This document shows, piece by piece, positions 25,085 to 35,137 of a stretch of DNA of 64,000 nt. The stretch's first letter is position 1. Each line of letters starts with the position of its first letter. Position numbers and translations under genes: made by a program. Under the pieces are notes generated by a model. It was not told the DNA's origin. It worked only from the letters and a program-made list of their open reading frames with translations, and ran no database searches. Origin of the DNA: Faucicola sp902506225 (GTDB lineage: Bacteria; Pseudomonadota; Gammaproteobacteria; Pseudomonadales; Moraxellaceae); the NCBI GenBank assembly GCA_902506225.1, contig LR733345.1, positions 2,046,001 through 2,110,000 on the forward strand. Direction: 5' to 3'.

Positions 25085-26062
25085 CTAGTCACAAATAGCG
25101 GTTGAGTGGTTATTTTTGGACGCTCGTATTGCATTTACAATCATCAGCAACACCCCTGCCCAAATTAAAGCAAAACTGGCAATCATGGTACCATTAACAG
25201 CTTCATGCAGCACAAAAATGGACAATAAAAACATCAGCGCAGGTTCAAGATAACTGAGCATACCAAAGGTATTCATCGGCAACACTTGACTGGCTTTGAG
25301 ATTGGTCTGCATGGCAAGCGCACTAATCATGCCAAGCCCAATCAATAGCAGCCCCATTGTCATTGACCCTGTTACTATCGATATACTGCTGTTTTGCCAT
25401 AATAAAAAACCCAAGGCAATCGGGGCAATCACTGACAAATCAACGAACAGTCCCAACAGCGCAGGCACCCCTTGCCAGCGGCGCAGTCCATAATAAATCG
25501 GATAAGTCAAACACACCCATGCAGTCGCCCACGATACACTGCCCGCAAGCCAAAATTGCAATCCCACCCCTGCTGCCGCAACGATAATCGCCGCCCACTG
25601 CAATCGATTTAAGGTTTCTTTAAACACCACACAACCCATCAGTACCATCATCAAGGGAAACAAAAAATACCCCATTGCGGTATTGACCGCCTGTCCATTG
25701 ATAGGCGCCCACATAAACAGCCACAGCTGACTTGCCAAAATCGGTGTCGGCAACAGCAATAAAATCCATTGTTGTTTGTTTAATCCCATCAAAAATGCTT
25801 TGAGTTGCCCAAAACTTTGCGTCATCGCCAACAACCCCACCAAACCAAACCACATCGCCACCATGCGCCACAAAAAAACTTGCGTGCCTGACAACGGCGC
25901 AAGCCAGTGACTATACAGATACAGCACGCCAAACAACACATTAGAAATCAATGCCAACACCACCCCAAAACGTAACTTTTTGGCAGCGGTAGCGGGCTGA
26001 GAAGTTGTTGCTTTGGGCTGGACAACGATAGACGATGGTGATAAAACGCTGGAGACTGACAT
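25085..26062 (-). CDS. EamA/RarD-like drug/metabolite transporter
   Basis: 325-aa inner-membrane protein with ten hydrophobic segments and two EamA-like halves after a 30-residue Ser/Thr/Ala-rich start. The YLYSHWLAPLSGTQVFLWRM segment resembles RarD proteins, but the substrate is not known. It is transcribed divergently from an Lrp/AsnC-family regulator, which commonly controls amino-acid exporters, so amino-acid or metabolite export is a reasonable guess. Confidence 0.82.
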   Translation of the reverse strand: MSVSSVLSPSSIVVQPKATTSQPATAAKKLRFGVVLALISNVLFGVLYLYSHWLAPLSGTQVFLWRMVAMWFGLVGLLAMTQSFGQLKAFLMGLNKQQWILLLLPTPILASQLWLFMWAPINGQAVNTAMGYFLFPLMMVLMGCVVFKETLNRLQWAAIIVAAAGVGLQFWLAGSVSWATAWVCLTYPIYYGLRRWQGVPALLGLFVDLSVIAPIALGFLLWQNSSISIVTGSMTMGLLLIGLGMISALAMQTNLKASQVLPMNTFGMLSYLEPALMFLLSIFVLHEAVNGTMIASFALIWAGVLLMIVNAIRASKNNHSTAICD

Positions 26063-26230
26063 AATTGACCTTGTTATATTTTTGCTTTTGCGGTTAAATT
26101 GCCCAGCAGTATAACAATTATCTTTGGTAAATTATTTCAAAATACCCCTATTTATGATAAATTAACATTAATATAAGATAAATTTGCTATATTTTTCTCA
26201 ATTTGTCTTATGGTATATTTTTAGAAGGAT

Positions 26231-26704
26231 ATGGCTATGATTCATGAAATCGATGATATCGATAAACGTATTTTAAACTTGTTGCAAGAAGATGCGACGC
26301 TACCGCTTAAGAACATCGCCGAAAAAGTGCATGCATCGGTAGCGACCTGTCAGCGCCGTATCCAAATGATGACAGAGACTGGGGTGATTACCCGCCAAGT
26401 GGTGATTGTCAACCCTACCGAATTGGGCTTTGATTTAAGCGCGTTTGTACTGATTGAAATGGAAAAACAAAATACTGCGCTCCAGCATGGCTTTGAGCGT
26501 TTGATGAACCGATTGCCCAACGTGATGAGTTGTTATGAAATTTCAGGGGATTATGACTTTTTGCTATTGGTACACGCCAAAAATATGGCGGAATATCACC
26601 GTTTTACCCGTGATAATTTAACTTATGAAAACAATGTCCGACGCTTTAAAAGTCAATTTGTGATGAATTTTTCCAAGGTAGGCACGAAAATCCAGTTAGA
26701 TTAG
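26231..26704 (+). CDS. Lrp/AsnC family transcriptional regulator
   Basis: 157 aa with the winged helix-turn-helix at the N-terminus (IDKRILNLLQEDATLPLKNIAEKVHASVATCQRRI) and the RAM ligand/oligomerisation domain behind it (CYEISGDYDFLLLVHAKNMAEYH). The two halves are in the usual Lrp order and length. The 168-bp AT-rich spacer with the divergent EamA transporter likely contains its operator. The start could be 26231 or the in-frame ATG 6 bp later. Confidence 0.92.
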   Translation: MAMIHEIDDIDKRILNLLQEDATLPLKNIAEKVHASVATCQRRIQMMTETGVITRQVVIVNPTELGFDLSAFVLIEMEKQNTALQHGFERLMNRLPNVMSCYEISGDYDFLLLVHAKNMAEYHRFTRDNLTYENNVRRFKSQFVMNFSKVGTKIQLD

Positions 26705-26745
26705 TTAGATCAATGCCCATCAGATAATGGGCTCAAACAATAGGC

Positions 26746-27213
26746 TCAAACAATAGGCTTGGTGCGATACCAAAATGACGTCGGCAACGAAATGCCAAAC
26801 ACCAACGCAGCGGTCACAAATATCGCATTGAAGCTAAAATCCATCATTTGGGTAAATACTTGTGGATTGTAGCCATAGTAGCCTAGCTGTACAAAGCTAA
26901 TCATAGCTTTGTACGCGGTAATCCCCGGCATCATACACAGCATGGCAGGCACCAAAATCATCTTTGGGGTGAGTAAATATTTTTTTGCCAAATAAATTGC
27001 CACAAACGATGAAATACCCGCTGCCACAAACGTCGCTAGTATCAAATTGACTGACAGTTGTTTTAATAGTTCTCTAAGTCCGTAACCCAGCACGGTTAAC
27101 AATAAGCATTGCCAAATATAGCGGTGCGGCACATTGACAAGCAGTGTCCAGCCAAGCGTCATCAAGCAAGCAAAAGTTGCTGCGCGTATCAAGGCAATCA
27201 CATCAATCGCCAT
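26746..27213 (-). CDS. threonine/serine exporter family, small subunit (YjjB-like)
   Basis: 155-aa membrane protein with four to five helices and the motif MILVPAMLCMMPGITAYKAM characteristic of the C-terminal half of ThrE-type exporters. In many bacteria ThrE is split into YjjP-like and YjjB-like proteins, and the other half is the next gene upstream. Together they probably export small amino or carboxylic acids such as threonine, serine or succinate. Confidence 0.88.
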   Translation of the reverse strand: MAIDVIALIRAATFACLMTLGWTLLVNVPHRYIWQCLLLTVLGYGLRELLKQLSVNLILATFVAAGISSFVAIYLAKKYLLTPKMILVPAMLCMMPGITAYKAMISFVQLGYYGYNPQVFTQMMDFSFNAIFVTAALVFGISLPTSFWYRTKPIV

Positions 27214-27261
27214 TTTTCACCCTACCCAATATTGGCAATAAAATTTTATCAAACGCTTTCA

Positions 27262-28149
27262 TCAACCCACGCCCCAATGACTGATATTTAGTAGTAGCAA
27301 TGACAACACAATGCCGATACAGCTCGATAGCGTCAAGATAATCACAAACATAAAGCGCCCGATACCGATGTTCATATAACCCTTGAGCATATCCGACAAC
27401 GAGTTTATCAAAGGAAAACTGGGAACCAACCAAAGCACACTCGACGCCATAGCAATATGCGGGTCGTTACCAATCCCCAATAACAGCGCGGTACTGGCGA
27501 AGATGGAGCCAAAACACGCCGCTATGAGCGCGGATATAAAGGGGTTAAAGCTGCGGTTACTCAGCCATAGCCGCAGCGAATACCCCATCATGCTCGCAAT
27601 AAAAGTCACCAAACACACCAGTATATCGCCCCCTGCCAAATACGCAAAGCAAGCACACGCCACACCGACCATCGGTGCGACCATCTTGGCAGGATAAGTG
27701 TCCCGATCAATCTCATCAAATCGGTAGGTCGCGTGCTCTAGGGTACTCGTCACCGGCATACTTTCCAAATCCAGTACGATTCGCTGAATTTGCACAATGA
27801 TACTGGCATTGATGGCATGGGTGGTTGACGCGCGCAAGGTGGTAATACAGCGGTTATTATAAATTGTGGTGATGGTCAAGCCATTATAGGCAATCCCACA
27901 CTCCACGCTAGCCACCCCCAGCGCTGTCCCCAATCGGCGGCACAAATCTGTTACCGTTGCCGATTCTGCCCCATATTGCATGAGTAGCAGCCCACAGCGC
28001 ACACACAGACGGGTGATTTGCTGCTGGTGTTCATACGCCATATACGGCAACCGCCGTCTAGGCTTCGGCTCTGTCGGCGGCGAAAGCTTGGCAGGCTCAG
28101 GTGTTAGCGGATCAAGCGCTTCTAGGGCATCAGCAAAGGTATCGGTCAT
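27262..28149 (-). CDS. threonine/serine exporter family, large subunit (YjjP-like)
   Basis: 295-aa protein of the YjjP/ThrE N-terminal family: a soluble part (RLCVRCGLLLMQYGAESATVTDL ... VECGIAYNGLTIT) followed by five hydrophobic segments. It lies 48 bp upstream of the YjjB-like gene on the same strand, the expected pair. The first 35 residues are Pro-rich and acidic. Confidence 0.88.
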   Translation of the reverse strand: MTDTFADALEALDPLTPEPAKLSPPTEPKPRRRLPYMAYEHQQQITRLCVRCGLLLMQYGAESATVTDLCRRLGTALGVASVECGIAYNGLTITTIYNNRCITTLRASTTHAINASIIVQIQRIVLDLESMPVTSTLEHATYRFDEIDRDTYPAKMVAPMVGVACACFAYLAGGDILVCLVTFIASMMGYSLRLWLSNRSFNPFISALIAACFGSIFASTALLLGIGNDPHIAMASSVLWLVPSFPLINSLSDMLKGYMNIGIGRFMFVIILTLSSCIGIVLSLLLLNISHWGVG

Positions 28150-28572
28150 AGCATCATTTTAACAACCTTGATATCTCATTTTAGCATTAAACTAGCATAA
28201 AATCAGAGCGAATCAGTATGGCTTTATTGATTAAAAGGTTGATTAAAAAGTTGATGAAAAATGAACAAAAAGTTGAAAACTACCCGTTGTTTAACAAGCT
28301 TCTATCTATTTAAAAAGCTGCGATTGGTTTATTTTGGTTTAAATAGTAGGGCGATATTCAATACTTTCCATTACCCTCCATTTTAATCACCATCTAGCCA
28401 TTTGATAATCATTTTTTCCGTTAATTTTTACAAAAATATGGAATCGCTTTACCCTTTAATTAAACCCGACTAATTTAATCAGGTTTTTTTGTTATTTCGC
28501 CCTATAAACCCCCATCGCAAAATTGATTCATGATAAAATGAGCCATATTCATTTTATTTAATATCCAAGCCT
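28150..28572. other. intergenic region between divergent yjjP-like and ygiQ
   Basis: 423 bp without a convincing ORF. It should hold both promoters. A short imperfect hairpin with a T7 run on the plus strand (28462-28490: AAACC ... GGTTTTTTT) lies 80 bp before ygiQ and looks terminator-like, although no annotated plus-strand gene ends there; it may mark a small transcript or a leader. Confidence 0.35.
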
Positions 28573-30966
28573 ATGTCCGCCGAAACTATTGCCAACAAAG
28601 CCTTTAAACAAGGTACCAAAGCCCTATTTGACTATGACAAACACTGGGCAAGCTGCTTTGAGCCTGCGCCATTTTTGCCGATGAGCCGAGCCGAAATGGA
28701 TGCCCTTGGTTGGGATGCCTGTGATGTCATTATCGTCTCAGGCGATGCCTACGTCGATCACCCAAGCTTTGGTATGGCAATCATCGGCAGACTGTTAGAG
28801 TCGCAAGGCTTTCGCGTCGGTATCATCGCCCAGCCAGACTGGACGAGCAAAGACGCTTTTATGACACTGGGCAAACCGACCATCGCTTGGGGTGTCACCG
28901 CAGGCAATATGGATAGTATGATTAACCGCTACACCGCCGACAGACGCATTCGCAGTGACGATGCCTACTCGCCAGACAATGCCCCCGACAAACGCCCAGA
29001 CCGTGCGGCTGTGGTATATAGCCAGCGTTGCCGTGAAGCCTATCCCGATGTGCCAATTATTTTGGGCGGGATTGAAGGCTCGCTGCGCCGTATCGCCCAT
29101 TATGATTATTGGTCAGACAAAGTGCGCCGTAGCATTTTGATGGATAGCCGCGCTGATATTTTGCTGTATGGCAATGCCGAGCGCGCGATTGTCGATGTTG
29201 TACATGCACTTGCCAAAGGTTACCGTTTTGAAGACCTTGCCAAAGTGCGTGGCACCGCGTATCTGTCGACACAATCCAAAAAACACTGGCAACGCGATAT
29301 GATAGAAATCGCCAGTAACGACGTCGACACCGTTGGGCGCGTTGACCCGATTATCAATCCGTATGTGATGATGGAAGATGTGGGCGACTGTCACATCGAA
29401 CAAGAAAAAACCCTTGAGAGTCAATACAAAGGGTTTGTGGCGGATAAAGTCGAGCACAAAGTCCTCAATGCTGATAAGGTCGCTGAAAGCCAAGACATCC
29501 AAGTGGTCAACCTCAAAGACCCTAATAAAAACGCCTTAAAACACAAACGCCCGTTGCCGCCCCGTGACAAAACCGTGATTCGCTTGCCCGACTTTGAGCA
29601 AGTCAAATCCGACCCCGTACTTTACGCCCATGCCAACCGTATTTTGCACCTAGAAACCAATCCGCATAACGCCCGCGCCTTGGTGCAGCGACATGGCGAC
29701 ATTGATGTATGGCTCAATCCGCCGCCTATTCCACTTACCATGGAAGAGATGGATTATATCTTCGATTTGCCGTATGCCCGTTTGCCCCATCCTAGCTACG
29801 GCAACGCAAGAATTCCTGCCTACGACATGATTAAATTATCAGTCAATATCATGCGCGGCTGTTTTGGCGGCTGTACCTTCTGCTCGATTACCGAACATGA
29901 AGGACGCATTATCCAAAACCGCTCAGAAGCGTCTATCTTGGGCGAAATCAAAAAAATCCGCGACACCGAGCCATCATTTACTGGGGTAATTTCTGACCTT
30001 GGCGGACCGACTGCCAACATGTACCGTCTGCATTGCAAAGACGATGCCATTGAAAAAAACTGCCGCAAACCGTCCTGCGTGTATCCCGATATTTGTGACA
30101 ACTTACTCACCGACCACAGTCATCTCACTCAACTGTACCGTAAAGCTCGTGACATCAAAGGGGTAAAAAAAATCCTGATTGCGTCAGGCTTGCGCTATGA
30201 TTTGGCGGTCAAAGACCCCGAATATGTCAAAGAATTGGTCACCCACCATGTCGGCGGATATCTCAAAATCGCCCCCGAACACTCTGAAACCAACGTACTC
30301 TCCAAAATGATGAAACCGGGTATGGGGACGTATGATACCTTCAAGCAGATGTTTGACAAATACAGCCGTGAAGCAGGTAAAGAGCAATATTTAATTCCGT
30401 ATTTCATCGCCGCGCACCCTGGCACCACCGACACCGACATGATGAACTTGGCAATTTGGCTCAAGCGCAATGGCTTTCGTGCCGACCAAGTACAAGCCTT
30501 TTACCCAAGCCCGATGGCAACTGCTACTACCATGTACCATACTGCCAAAGACCCGCTGCATAAAGTCACCCGAGACAGCGAAGGGGTGGAAATCGTCAAA
30601 TCGGGCAAACAGCGTAAACTCCACAAAGCGTATCTACGCTATCACGACCCCAAAAATTGGGCACTGCTGCGTCAATCGCTTAAAGACTTGGGGCGTGAGG
30701 ATTTGATTGGGCATGGCAGTCAGTGTTTGATACCGCCTTATAATCCCAAACTTGAGGGCGAGGATGTTTATCAGTCGGCGAGAAAGAAAAACAGCTCGGC
30801 AGGCGGTGATTCGGTCAAGCGTAGTGCTAAGGATAACACGGCTCAAAAGTCGGGTAAGAAACCTACGCCAAGCAGTTTTGGTAAAAAACCGTCAAACCAA
30901 AAACAGCCGAAAAAAGGCAACTTCCAAACCCAACATACAGGCTTACCACCGAGAAAGCAAAGGTAG
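28573..30966 (+). CDS. ygiQ: YgiQ family radical SAM protein
   Basis: 797-aa protein. The N-terminal domain has the family's FLPMSRAEMDALGWDACDV start; the radical SAM cluster motif is Cys430, Cys434 and Cys437 (MRGCFGGCTFCS). A second Cys-rich stretch (CKDDAIEKNCRKPSCVYPDICDN) is also typical. The last 70 residues are Lys/Ser/Gln-rich and disordered. The biochemical role of YgiQ is not established. Confidence 0.93.
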   Translation: MSAETIANKAFKQGTKALFDYDKHWASCFEPAPFLPMSRAEMDALGWDACDVIIVSGDAYVDHPSFGMAIIGRLLESQGFRVGIIAQPDWTSKDAFMTLGKPTIAWGVTAGNMDSMINRYTADRRIRSDDAYSPDNAPDKRPDRAAVVYSQRCREAYPDVPIILGGIEGSLRRIAHYDYWSDKVRRSILMDSRADILLYGNAERAIVDVVHALAKGYRFEDLAKVRGTAYLSTQSKKHWQRDMIEIASNDVDTVGRVDPIINPYVMMEDVGDCHIEQEKTLESQYKGFVADKVEHKVLNADKVAESQDIQVVNLKDPNKNALKHKRPLPPRDKTVIRLPDFEQVKSDPVLYAHANRILHLETNPHNARALVQRHGDIDVWLNPPPIPLTMEEMDYIFDLPYARLPHPSYGNARIPAYDMIKLSVNIMRGCFGGCTFCSITEHEGRIIQNRSEASILGEIKKIRDTEPSFTGVISDLGGPTANMYRLHCKDDAIEKNCRKPSCVYPDICDNLLTDHSHLTQLYRKARDIKGVKKILIASGLRYDLAVKDPEYVKELVTHHVGGYLKIAPEHSETNVLSKMMKPGMGTYDTFKQMFDKYSREAGKEQYLIPYFIAAHPGTTDTDMMNLAIWLKRNGFRADQVQAFYPSPMATATTMYHTAKDPLHKVTRDSEGVEIVKSGKQRKLHKAYLRYHDPKNWALLRQSLKDLGREDLIGHGSQCLIPPYNPKLEGEDVYQSARKKNSSAGGDSVKRSAKDNTAQKSGKKPTPSSFGKKPSNQKQPKKGNFQTQHTGLPPRKQR

Positions 30967-30997
30967 AAACTTTCAGAAACTTATAAAATTTATTAAA

Positions 30998-32191
30998 TTA
31001 AACTAAATAGGGTTTATTGATAGCTTCTGCAAAATCCTGTCCTTTGAGATATGGTTTTATCCAGATTCTTTTGAAGTCTTTAAGCCCTTCACCTACTCTC
31101 TGTTTTCTCCAATGCCCACGAACCATGAATCTGCGAAGAATTTTTTTCTGAGTAGAACTATTAAAGTTTGAAAATTTATCCTGCATTGACTTATCAATAA
31201 TGATAGGCTGAATTGAACTGCCAACATCTTGATAACTAAGTTCTGATGAATTATTTCTTTTTTGTTCTAAAGTTTGATTCTTAATTTTCTTTTTTTTGGT
31301 TTTCTGAGTTATTGAACTTTTATTAACTGTGACTGAATCAGGATTCTCTGAAGAAATGTATAATACACTATTTAAAACTGCTCTAAAAAATATTAGTCCA
31401 TCTTCATAGAATATGCTATCTACTGCAGGGCTTATATTGTCTAACTGATTTATATTAGCTACCAATCCCCTATCAAGTTTTTTTGAAGCTAAATACTCCC
31501 AATCTGTTTTAAGAGTTTCTTCTAACTCCCAAGTATCATCTAAGAATAATCTGCGTTTCTGAACCATATATACTTGCGAATAATTACCATGCAAACACGT
31601 TAATTCTAATTCTCGTCCACATCGATTGAGAACATCATTTCTCGTTTTTTGATATATAGTGACAAAAACATATATTGGTGACTTGTAATCAATATTGAGT
31701 TCTTCGTTTTCATTTTTTTTATGCAAAGAATAAAAAGCGTCTATTAAATTTCTATTAGTAAAAACTAATTGGCAACTGTCAAATGGTAAATGAATTTCTT
31801 TTGCTGGCAAGTTAATTTCAGTATTCAACAAGTTATCAATTAAATTATCCCTAAAGAAAAAGGTCTTTTTTCCAAATAATTCAAAATTTAATACAGAAAA
31901 AAACTCAAGGGTTGCATTCTCAATTATTATATTTAAAATATTTTGAGTATCACTATTTGTACGAATCTCATTTATCATCGACTCTATCGGAATACCAGAA
32001 TTTTGAGAAACTACTTTTAGAAAACTATATAATTCTTTCTCTTCATAATTTATGAATTCTTTTAAAGGCTTATCAGCAGAATGTACGGGTTGTACAACTT
32101 CATTATTCTTTACAATTGTTTTTTTCGCTAATGACACTAGTTCAAATAATTCTTTATTTTTATCTTTCAGAATTTCATAATAGGTAATTGG
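30998..32191 (-). CDS. AT-rich orphan gene with C-terminal VRGHWR motif, unknown function
   Basis: About 397 aa starting at MPITYYEI (an in-frame ATG three codons upstream is also possible). The base composition is visibly lower in GC than the genes on both sides. The body is Asn/Lys/Glu-rich without clear membrane segments; residues 310-330 are very basic (TQKTKKKKIKNQ). The C-terminus reads RRFMVRGHWRKQRVG ... RIWIKPYLKG, a short pattern I have seen at the ends of uncharacterised proteins on mobile DNA; the function is not known to me. It sits alone between ygiQ and the DUF2905 gene, consistent with acquisition by transfer. Confidence 0.7.
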   Translation of the reverse strand, partial: PITYYEILKDKNKELFELVSLAKKTIVKNNEVVQPVHSADKPLKEFINYEEKELYSFLKVVSQNSGIPIESMINEIRTNSDTQNILNIIIENATLEFFSVLNFELFGKKTFFFRDNLIDNLLNTEINLPAKEIHLPFDSCQLVFTNRNLIDAFYSLHKKNENEELNIDYKSPIYVFVTIYQKTRNDVLNRCGRELELTCLHGNYSQVYMVQKRRLFLDDTWELEETLKTDWEYLASKKLDRGLVANINQLDNISPAVDSIFYEDGLIFFRAVLNSVLYISSENPDSVTVNKSSITQKTKKKKIKNQTLEQKRNNSSELSYQDVGSSIQPIIIDKSMQDKFSNFNSSTQKKILRRFMVRGHWRKQRVGEGLKDFKRIWIKPYLKGQDFAEAINKPYLV

Positions 32192-32295
32192 CATGTGCAT
32201 ATTTTAAATCCTATATAAAATCATTTTTCAACAACTATTTGGTATAATAAAACAAGAATAAATATAGCACAACTAAGTTTCATAGGTATTTTATA

Positions 32296-32508
32296 ATGGC
32301 AAAAATTTTTATTGGAATAGGGATTTTATTTCTCATCATTGGCTTAATTTATCTGTTTTTTCCCAATGCTTTTAGCTGGTTTGGTCGTATGCCGGGGGAC
32401 GTTAATTACCGCTCCGAAGGCGGCGGCTTTAGTTTTCATTTTCCCATCGTCACCATGATTATCGTGAGTATCATTCTCACTATTATTCTTAACCTATTTA
32501 ACCGCTGA
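32296..32508 (+). CDS. DUF2905 small membrane protein
   Basis: 70 aa with two helices and the conserved loop WFGRMPGDVNYRSEGGGFSFHFPI, which is diagnostic of the DUF2905 family. The function is unknown. It probably sits in the inner membrane with both ends on the same side. Confidence 0.9.
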   Translation: MAKIFIGIGILFLIIGLIYLFFPNAFSWFGRMPGDVNYRSEGGGFSFHFPIVTMIIVSIILTIILNLFNR

Positions 32509-32622
32509 CAGCGCGCTAAGTATCGCTATATTGAGAAGGTTTTTATCACAAAAAACTGCCTTTTTCATTAAAAAATGTCGTAAACTGTGATTACGCCAGT
32601 CACGATTGAAAAGGAGTTAGTC

Positions 32623-34275
32623 ATGCAGCGCGACATTTTTAAGCCAACACTACTGAGCCTTGTCATCGCCCAAAGCTTATTGACGGCGTGTAGCTCCTCA
32701 CCGTCAAATAGCCGTGATACCAGCCCTGCCACACCGGTTATCGCCCAACCAACGCCCGTGGTTGCTGCGCCTGCCATAATGATGGAAGCGGCAGCAATGA
32801 GCAAGATGGCACGCTACTCGCCTATCATGCCGATGCCGATGCCGAGACAACAGGATAATAGCGAAAAATATCAGCACCTTGCAGTCAATCCCATTCACCA
32901 AACCGCCACCGATGCCGTTGCCACCTTTAGTATTGATACTGACACGGGCAGCTACGCCAATGTGCGCCGTTTTCTAAACGACGGACAACTACCGCCCACT
33001 GACGCGGTGCGTATTGAAGAGCTTATCAACTATTTTAACTATGACTTTTCACAAGCCAAGCGCCTTGCCAACGCCCCTTTTTTGGTAAGCACCGAAACAG
33101 TTGCCGCGCCGTGGCGTACCGCCAATCGTATCATCAAAGTAGCTATCAAAGCGGATGACCCTACCATCACCAAACAAAGCACCTTACCGCCTGCCAACTT
33201 GGTATTTTTGGTGGATGTGTCAGGCTCGATGTCAGACAACGATAAATTACCACTGGTCAAATCTTCGCTAAAAATGCTCACCAAGCAATTGAGAGCGCAA
33301 GATACCATCAGTATCGTGACCTATGCAGGTCGTACCCAAGTGACGCTTCCTGCCACTAAAGGCAGTGATACCGACAAAATATTAGCCGCGATTGATAGCC
33401 TAGATGCCAGTGGCTCGACCAATGGCGAAGCAGCGATAAGGCTGGCTTATCAACAAGCAAAAATCCACTATAAAAAAGACGGCATCAACCGCATTTTGAT
33501 GATGACCGATGGGGATTTTAATGTCGGTGTATCGGACGTCGATGAAATGCTAGATATTATCCGCCGTGAGCGTGATAGCGGTGTGTCACTTTCCACGTTT
33601 GGCTTTGGTGAAAGCAACTTAAACGACCACATGATGGAACAAGTCGCGGATAACGGCAACGGTAACTATAGCTACATCGACAGCCTGTCTGAGGCCAAAA
33701 AAGCCTTGGTAGACGAAATGTCAGCAACCTTCAATACCGTAGCAAAAGACGTCAAAGTCCAAGTGGAATTCAACCCCCAGACGGTTAAAGAATGGCGCTT
33801 AATTGGTTATGAAAATCGTGTCCTTGCAAAAGAAGATTTTAACAACGATAAAGTAGACGCAGGTGAGCTAGGTGCAGGTAAATCCGTGATTGCGCTGTTT
33901 GAAGTTACCCCTGTCGGGCAGCAAGGTTGGCTAGACGATAGCCGCTACCAAGCTTACCCTATCAGTCACACGGGCAAAAATACTGAGCTGGGGTTTTTAA
34001 AACTTCGCTATAAAGCCCCAAATAGCAACACATCAACGCTTTTGACACTGCCCATTAGCAATCAGACCCAACAGCCGAGCAGCGAGTTGGCATTTGCGCT
34101 AAGTGTGGCAGGTTTTGGTGAAACCCTCAAGCAAAGCAAATACCTCGGTAATTGGCAACTGAATGACAGCAAGCGACTCGCCCAAGCCAATATCGGCAAC
34201 GACCCACAAGGTATTCGCCGCGAATTTATCAAGCTTATCGACTTAGCCGATAGCTTACAACCCAGCAAAAAATAG
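32623..34275 (+). CDS. VWA-domain lipoprotein (YfbK-like)
   Basis: 550-aa protein with a lipoprotein signal ending at Cys23 (SLLTACSSS), a Pro/Ala/Met-rich spacer, the von Willebrand N-terminal region (VATFSIDTDTGSYANVRRFL), a VWA domain with the MIDAS motif DVSGS and a downstream TDGDFNVG, and a C-terminal DUF3520-type domain. ATG 32623 follows AAGGAG; the longer frame from 32587 is unlikely. The role of this family is not known; outer-membrane or periplasmic anchoring is expected. Confidence 0.9.
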   Translation: MQRDIFKPTLLSLVIAQSLLTACSSSPSNSRDTSPATPVIAQPTPVVAAPAIMMEAAAMSKMARYSPIMPMPMPRQQDNSEKYQHLAVNPIHQTATDAVATFSIDTDTGSYANVRRFLNDGQLPPTDAVRIEELINYFNYDFSQAKRLANAPFLVSTETVAAPWRTANRIIKVAIKADDPTITKQSTLPPANLVFLVDVSGSMSDNDKLPLVKSSLKMLTKQLRAQDTISIVTYAGRTQVTLPATKGSDTDKILAAIDSLDASGSTNGEAAIRLAYQQAKIHYKKDGINRILMMTDGDFNVGVSDVDEMLDIIRRERDSGVSLSTFGFGESNLNDHMMEQVADNGNGNYSYIDSLSEAKKALVDEMSATFNTVAKDVKVQVEFNPQTVKEWRLIGYENRVLAKEDFNNDKVDAGELGAGKSVIALFEVTPVGQQGWLDDSRYQAYPISHTGKNTELGFLKLRYKAPNSNTSTLLTLPISNQTQQPSSELAFALSVAGFGETLKQSKYLGNWQLNDSKRLAQANIGNDPQGIRREFIKLIDLADSLQPSKK

Positions 34276-34294
34276 CCACTATACAACTTTCAAT

Positions 34295-34326
34295 AAAAAA
34301 GCTAGATGACTCATCTAGCTTTTTTA
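34295..34326. terminator. bidirectional Rho-independent terminator
   Basis: A long perfect stem AAAAAGCTAGATGA/TCATCTAGCTTTTT with a one-base centre between the convergent VWA lipoprotein and upp genes. Confidence 0.92.
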
Positions 34327-34347
34327 TTGCTTTTACTTTTGTGCCTA

Positions 34348-34983
34348 TCAATGTTGTTTTGTGCCAAAAATTTTATCCCCTGCATCCCCAAGCCCTGGAA
34401 TAATATACCCCTGTTCATTGAGATGACTATCGAGTGCTGCGGTAAAAATCTTCACATCAGGATGGGCATCATTCACCGCTTTCACCCCTTCAGGCGTTGC
34501 CACTAATACCAAGGCTTTAATATTTTTGCAACCGTGTTTTTTCATCATATCAATCGTTGCTACCATACTACCGCCAGTCGCAAGCATAGGATCTAAAATC
34601 AACGCAGGACGCTCATCAATATCTTTGACCAACTTTTCAAAAAAAGGCACAGGCTCAAGGGTATCCTCATCACGTTGCAGTCCAACCATCGAGATTTTTG
34701 CAGTAGGAATAAGGTCTAAAACCCCATCAAGCATTCCCAAACCTGCACGCAAGATAGGTACGACAGTAACGGTTTTACCTTTGATTTGAATGCCTTCAAT
34801 TTGGTTGCCTTCCCAGCCCTGAATGCTGATTGTTTCTATGGGAAAATCACGGCTTGCTTCATACGCCATCAAACGGGCAAGCTCTTTGGTCAAGGTACGA
34901 AATTTATAAGTGCTACTATCTGCCTCGCGCATCAAAGATAATTTATGCTTAACTAAGGGATGGTCAATAACGGTAATTTGCAT
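34348..34983 (-). CDS. upp: uracil phosphoribosyltransferase
   Basis: 211-aa pyrimidine salvage enzyme making UMP from uracil and PRPP. It shows the N-terminal HPLVKHKLSLMR, the PRPP loop LDPMLATGGSM and the C-terminal uracil-binding YIIPGLGDAGDKIFGT. Start at 34983 (MQITVIDHP) gives the normal length; the in-frame upstream ATG at 35007 would add eight residues. Confidence 0.95.
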   Translation of the reverse strand: MQITVIDHPLVKHKLSLMREADSSTYKFRTLTKELARLMAYEASRDFPIETISIQGWEGNQIEGIQIKGKTVTVVPILRAGLGMLDGVLDLIPTAKISMVGLQRDEDTLEPVPFFEKLVKDIDERPALILDPMLATGGSMVATIDMMKKHGCKNIKALVLVATPEGVKAVNDAHPDVKIFTAALDSHLNEQGYIIPGLGDAGDKIFGTKQH

Positions 34984-35096
34984 GGTAACACTCACTTTAA
35001 ATTTCACACCAAAAATTTTCGCCTATTTTACCCAAAGTCTGTGATAAAAACATTAATTTTCTTTTCTGAGTCCTTCAAGGCAACCCACAAAGCAAA

Positions 35097-35123
35097 CACC
35101 CCCTTACTGATGTAAGGGGGGTG
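35097..35123 (-). terminator. rRNA operon terminator
   Basis: Stem CACCCCCTTAC/GTAAGGGGGGTG around TGAT, just downstream of the 5S gene on the minus strand and followed on that strand by a T-rich stretch. Confidence 0.75.
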
Positions 35124-35137
35124 ATTTGGAATAGGGA

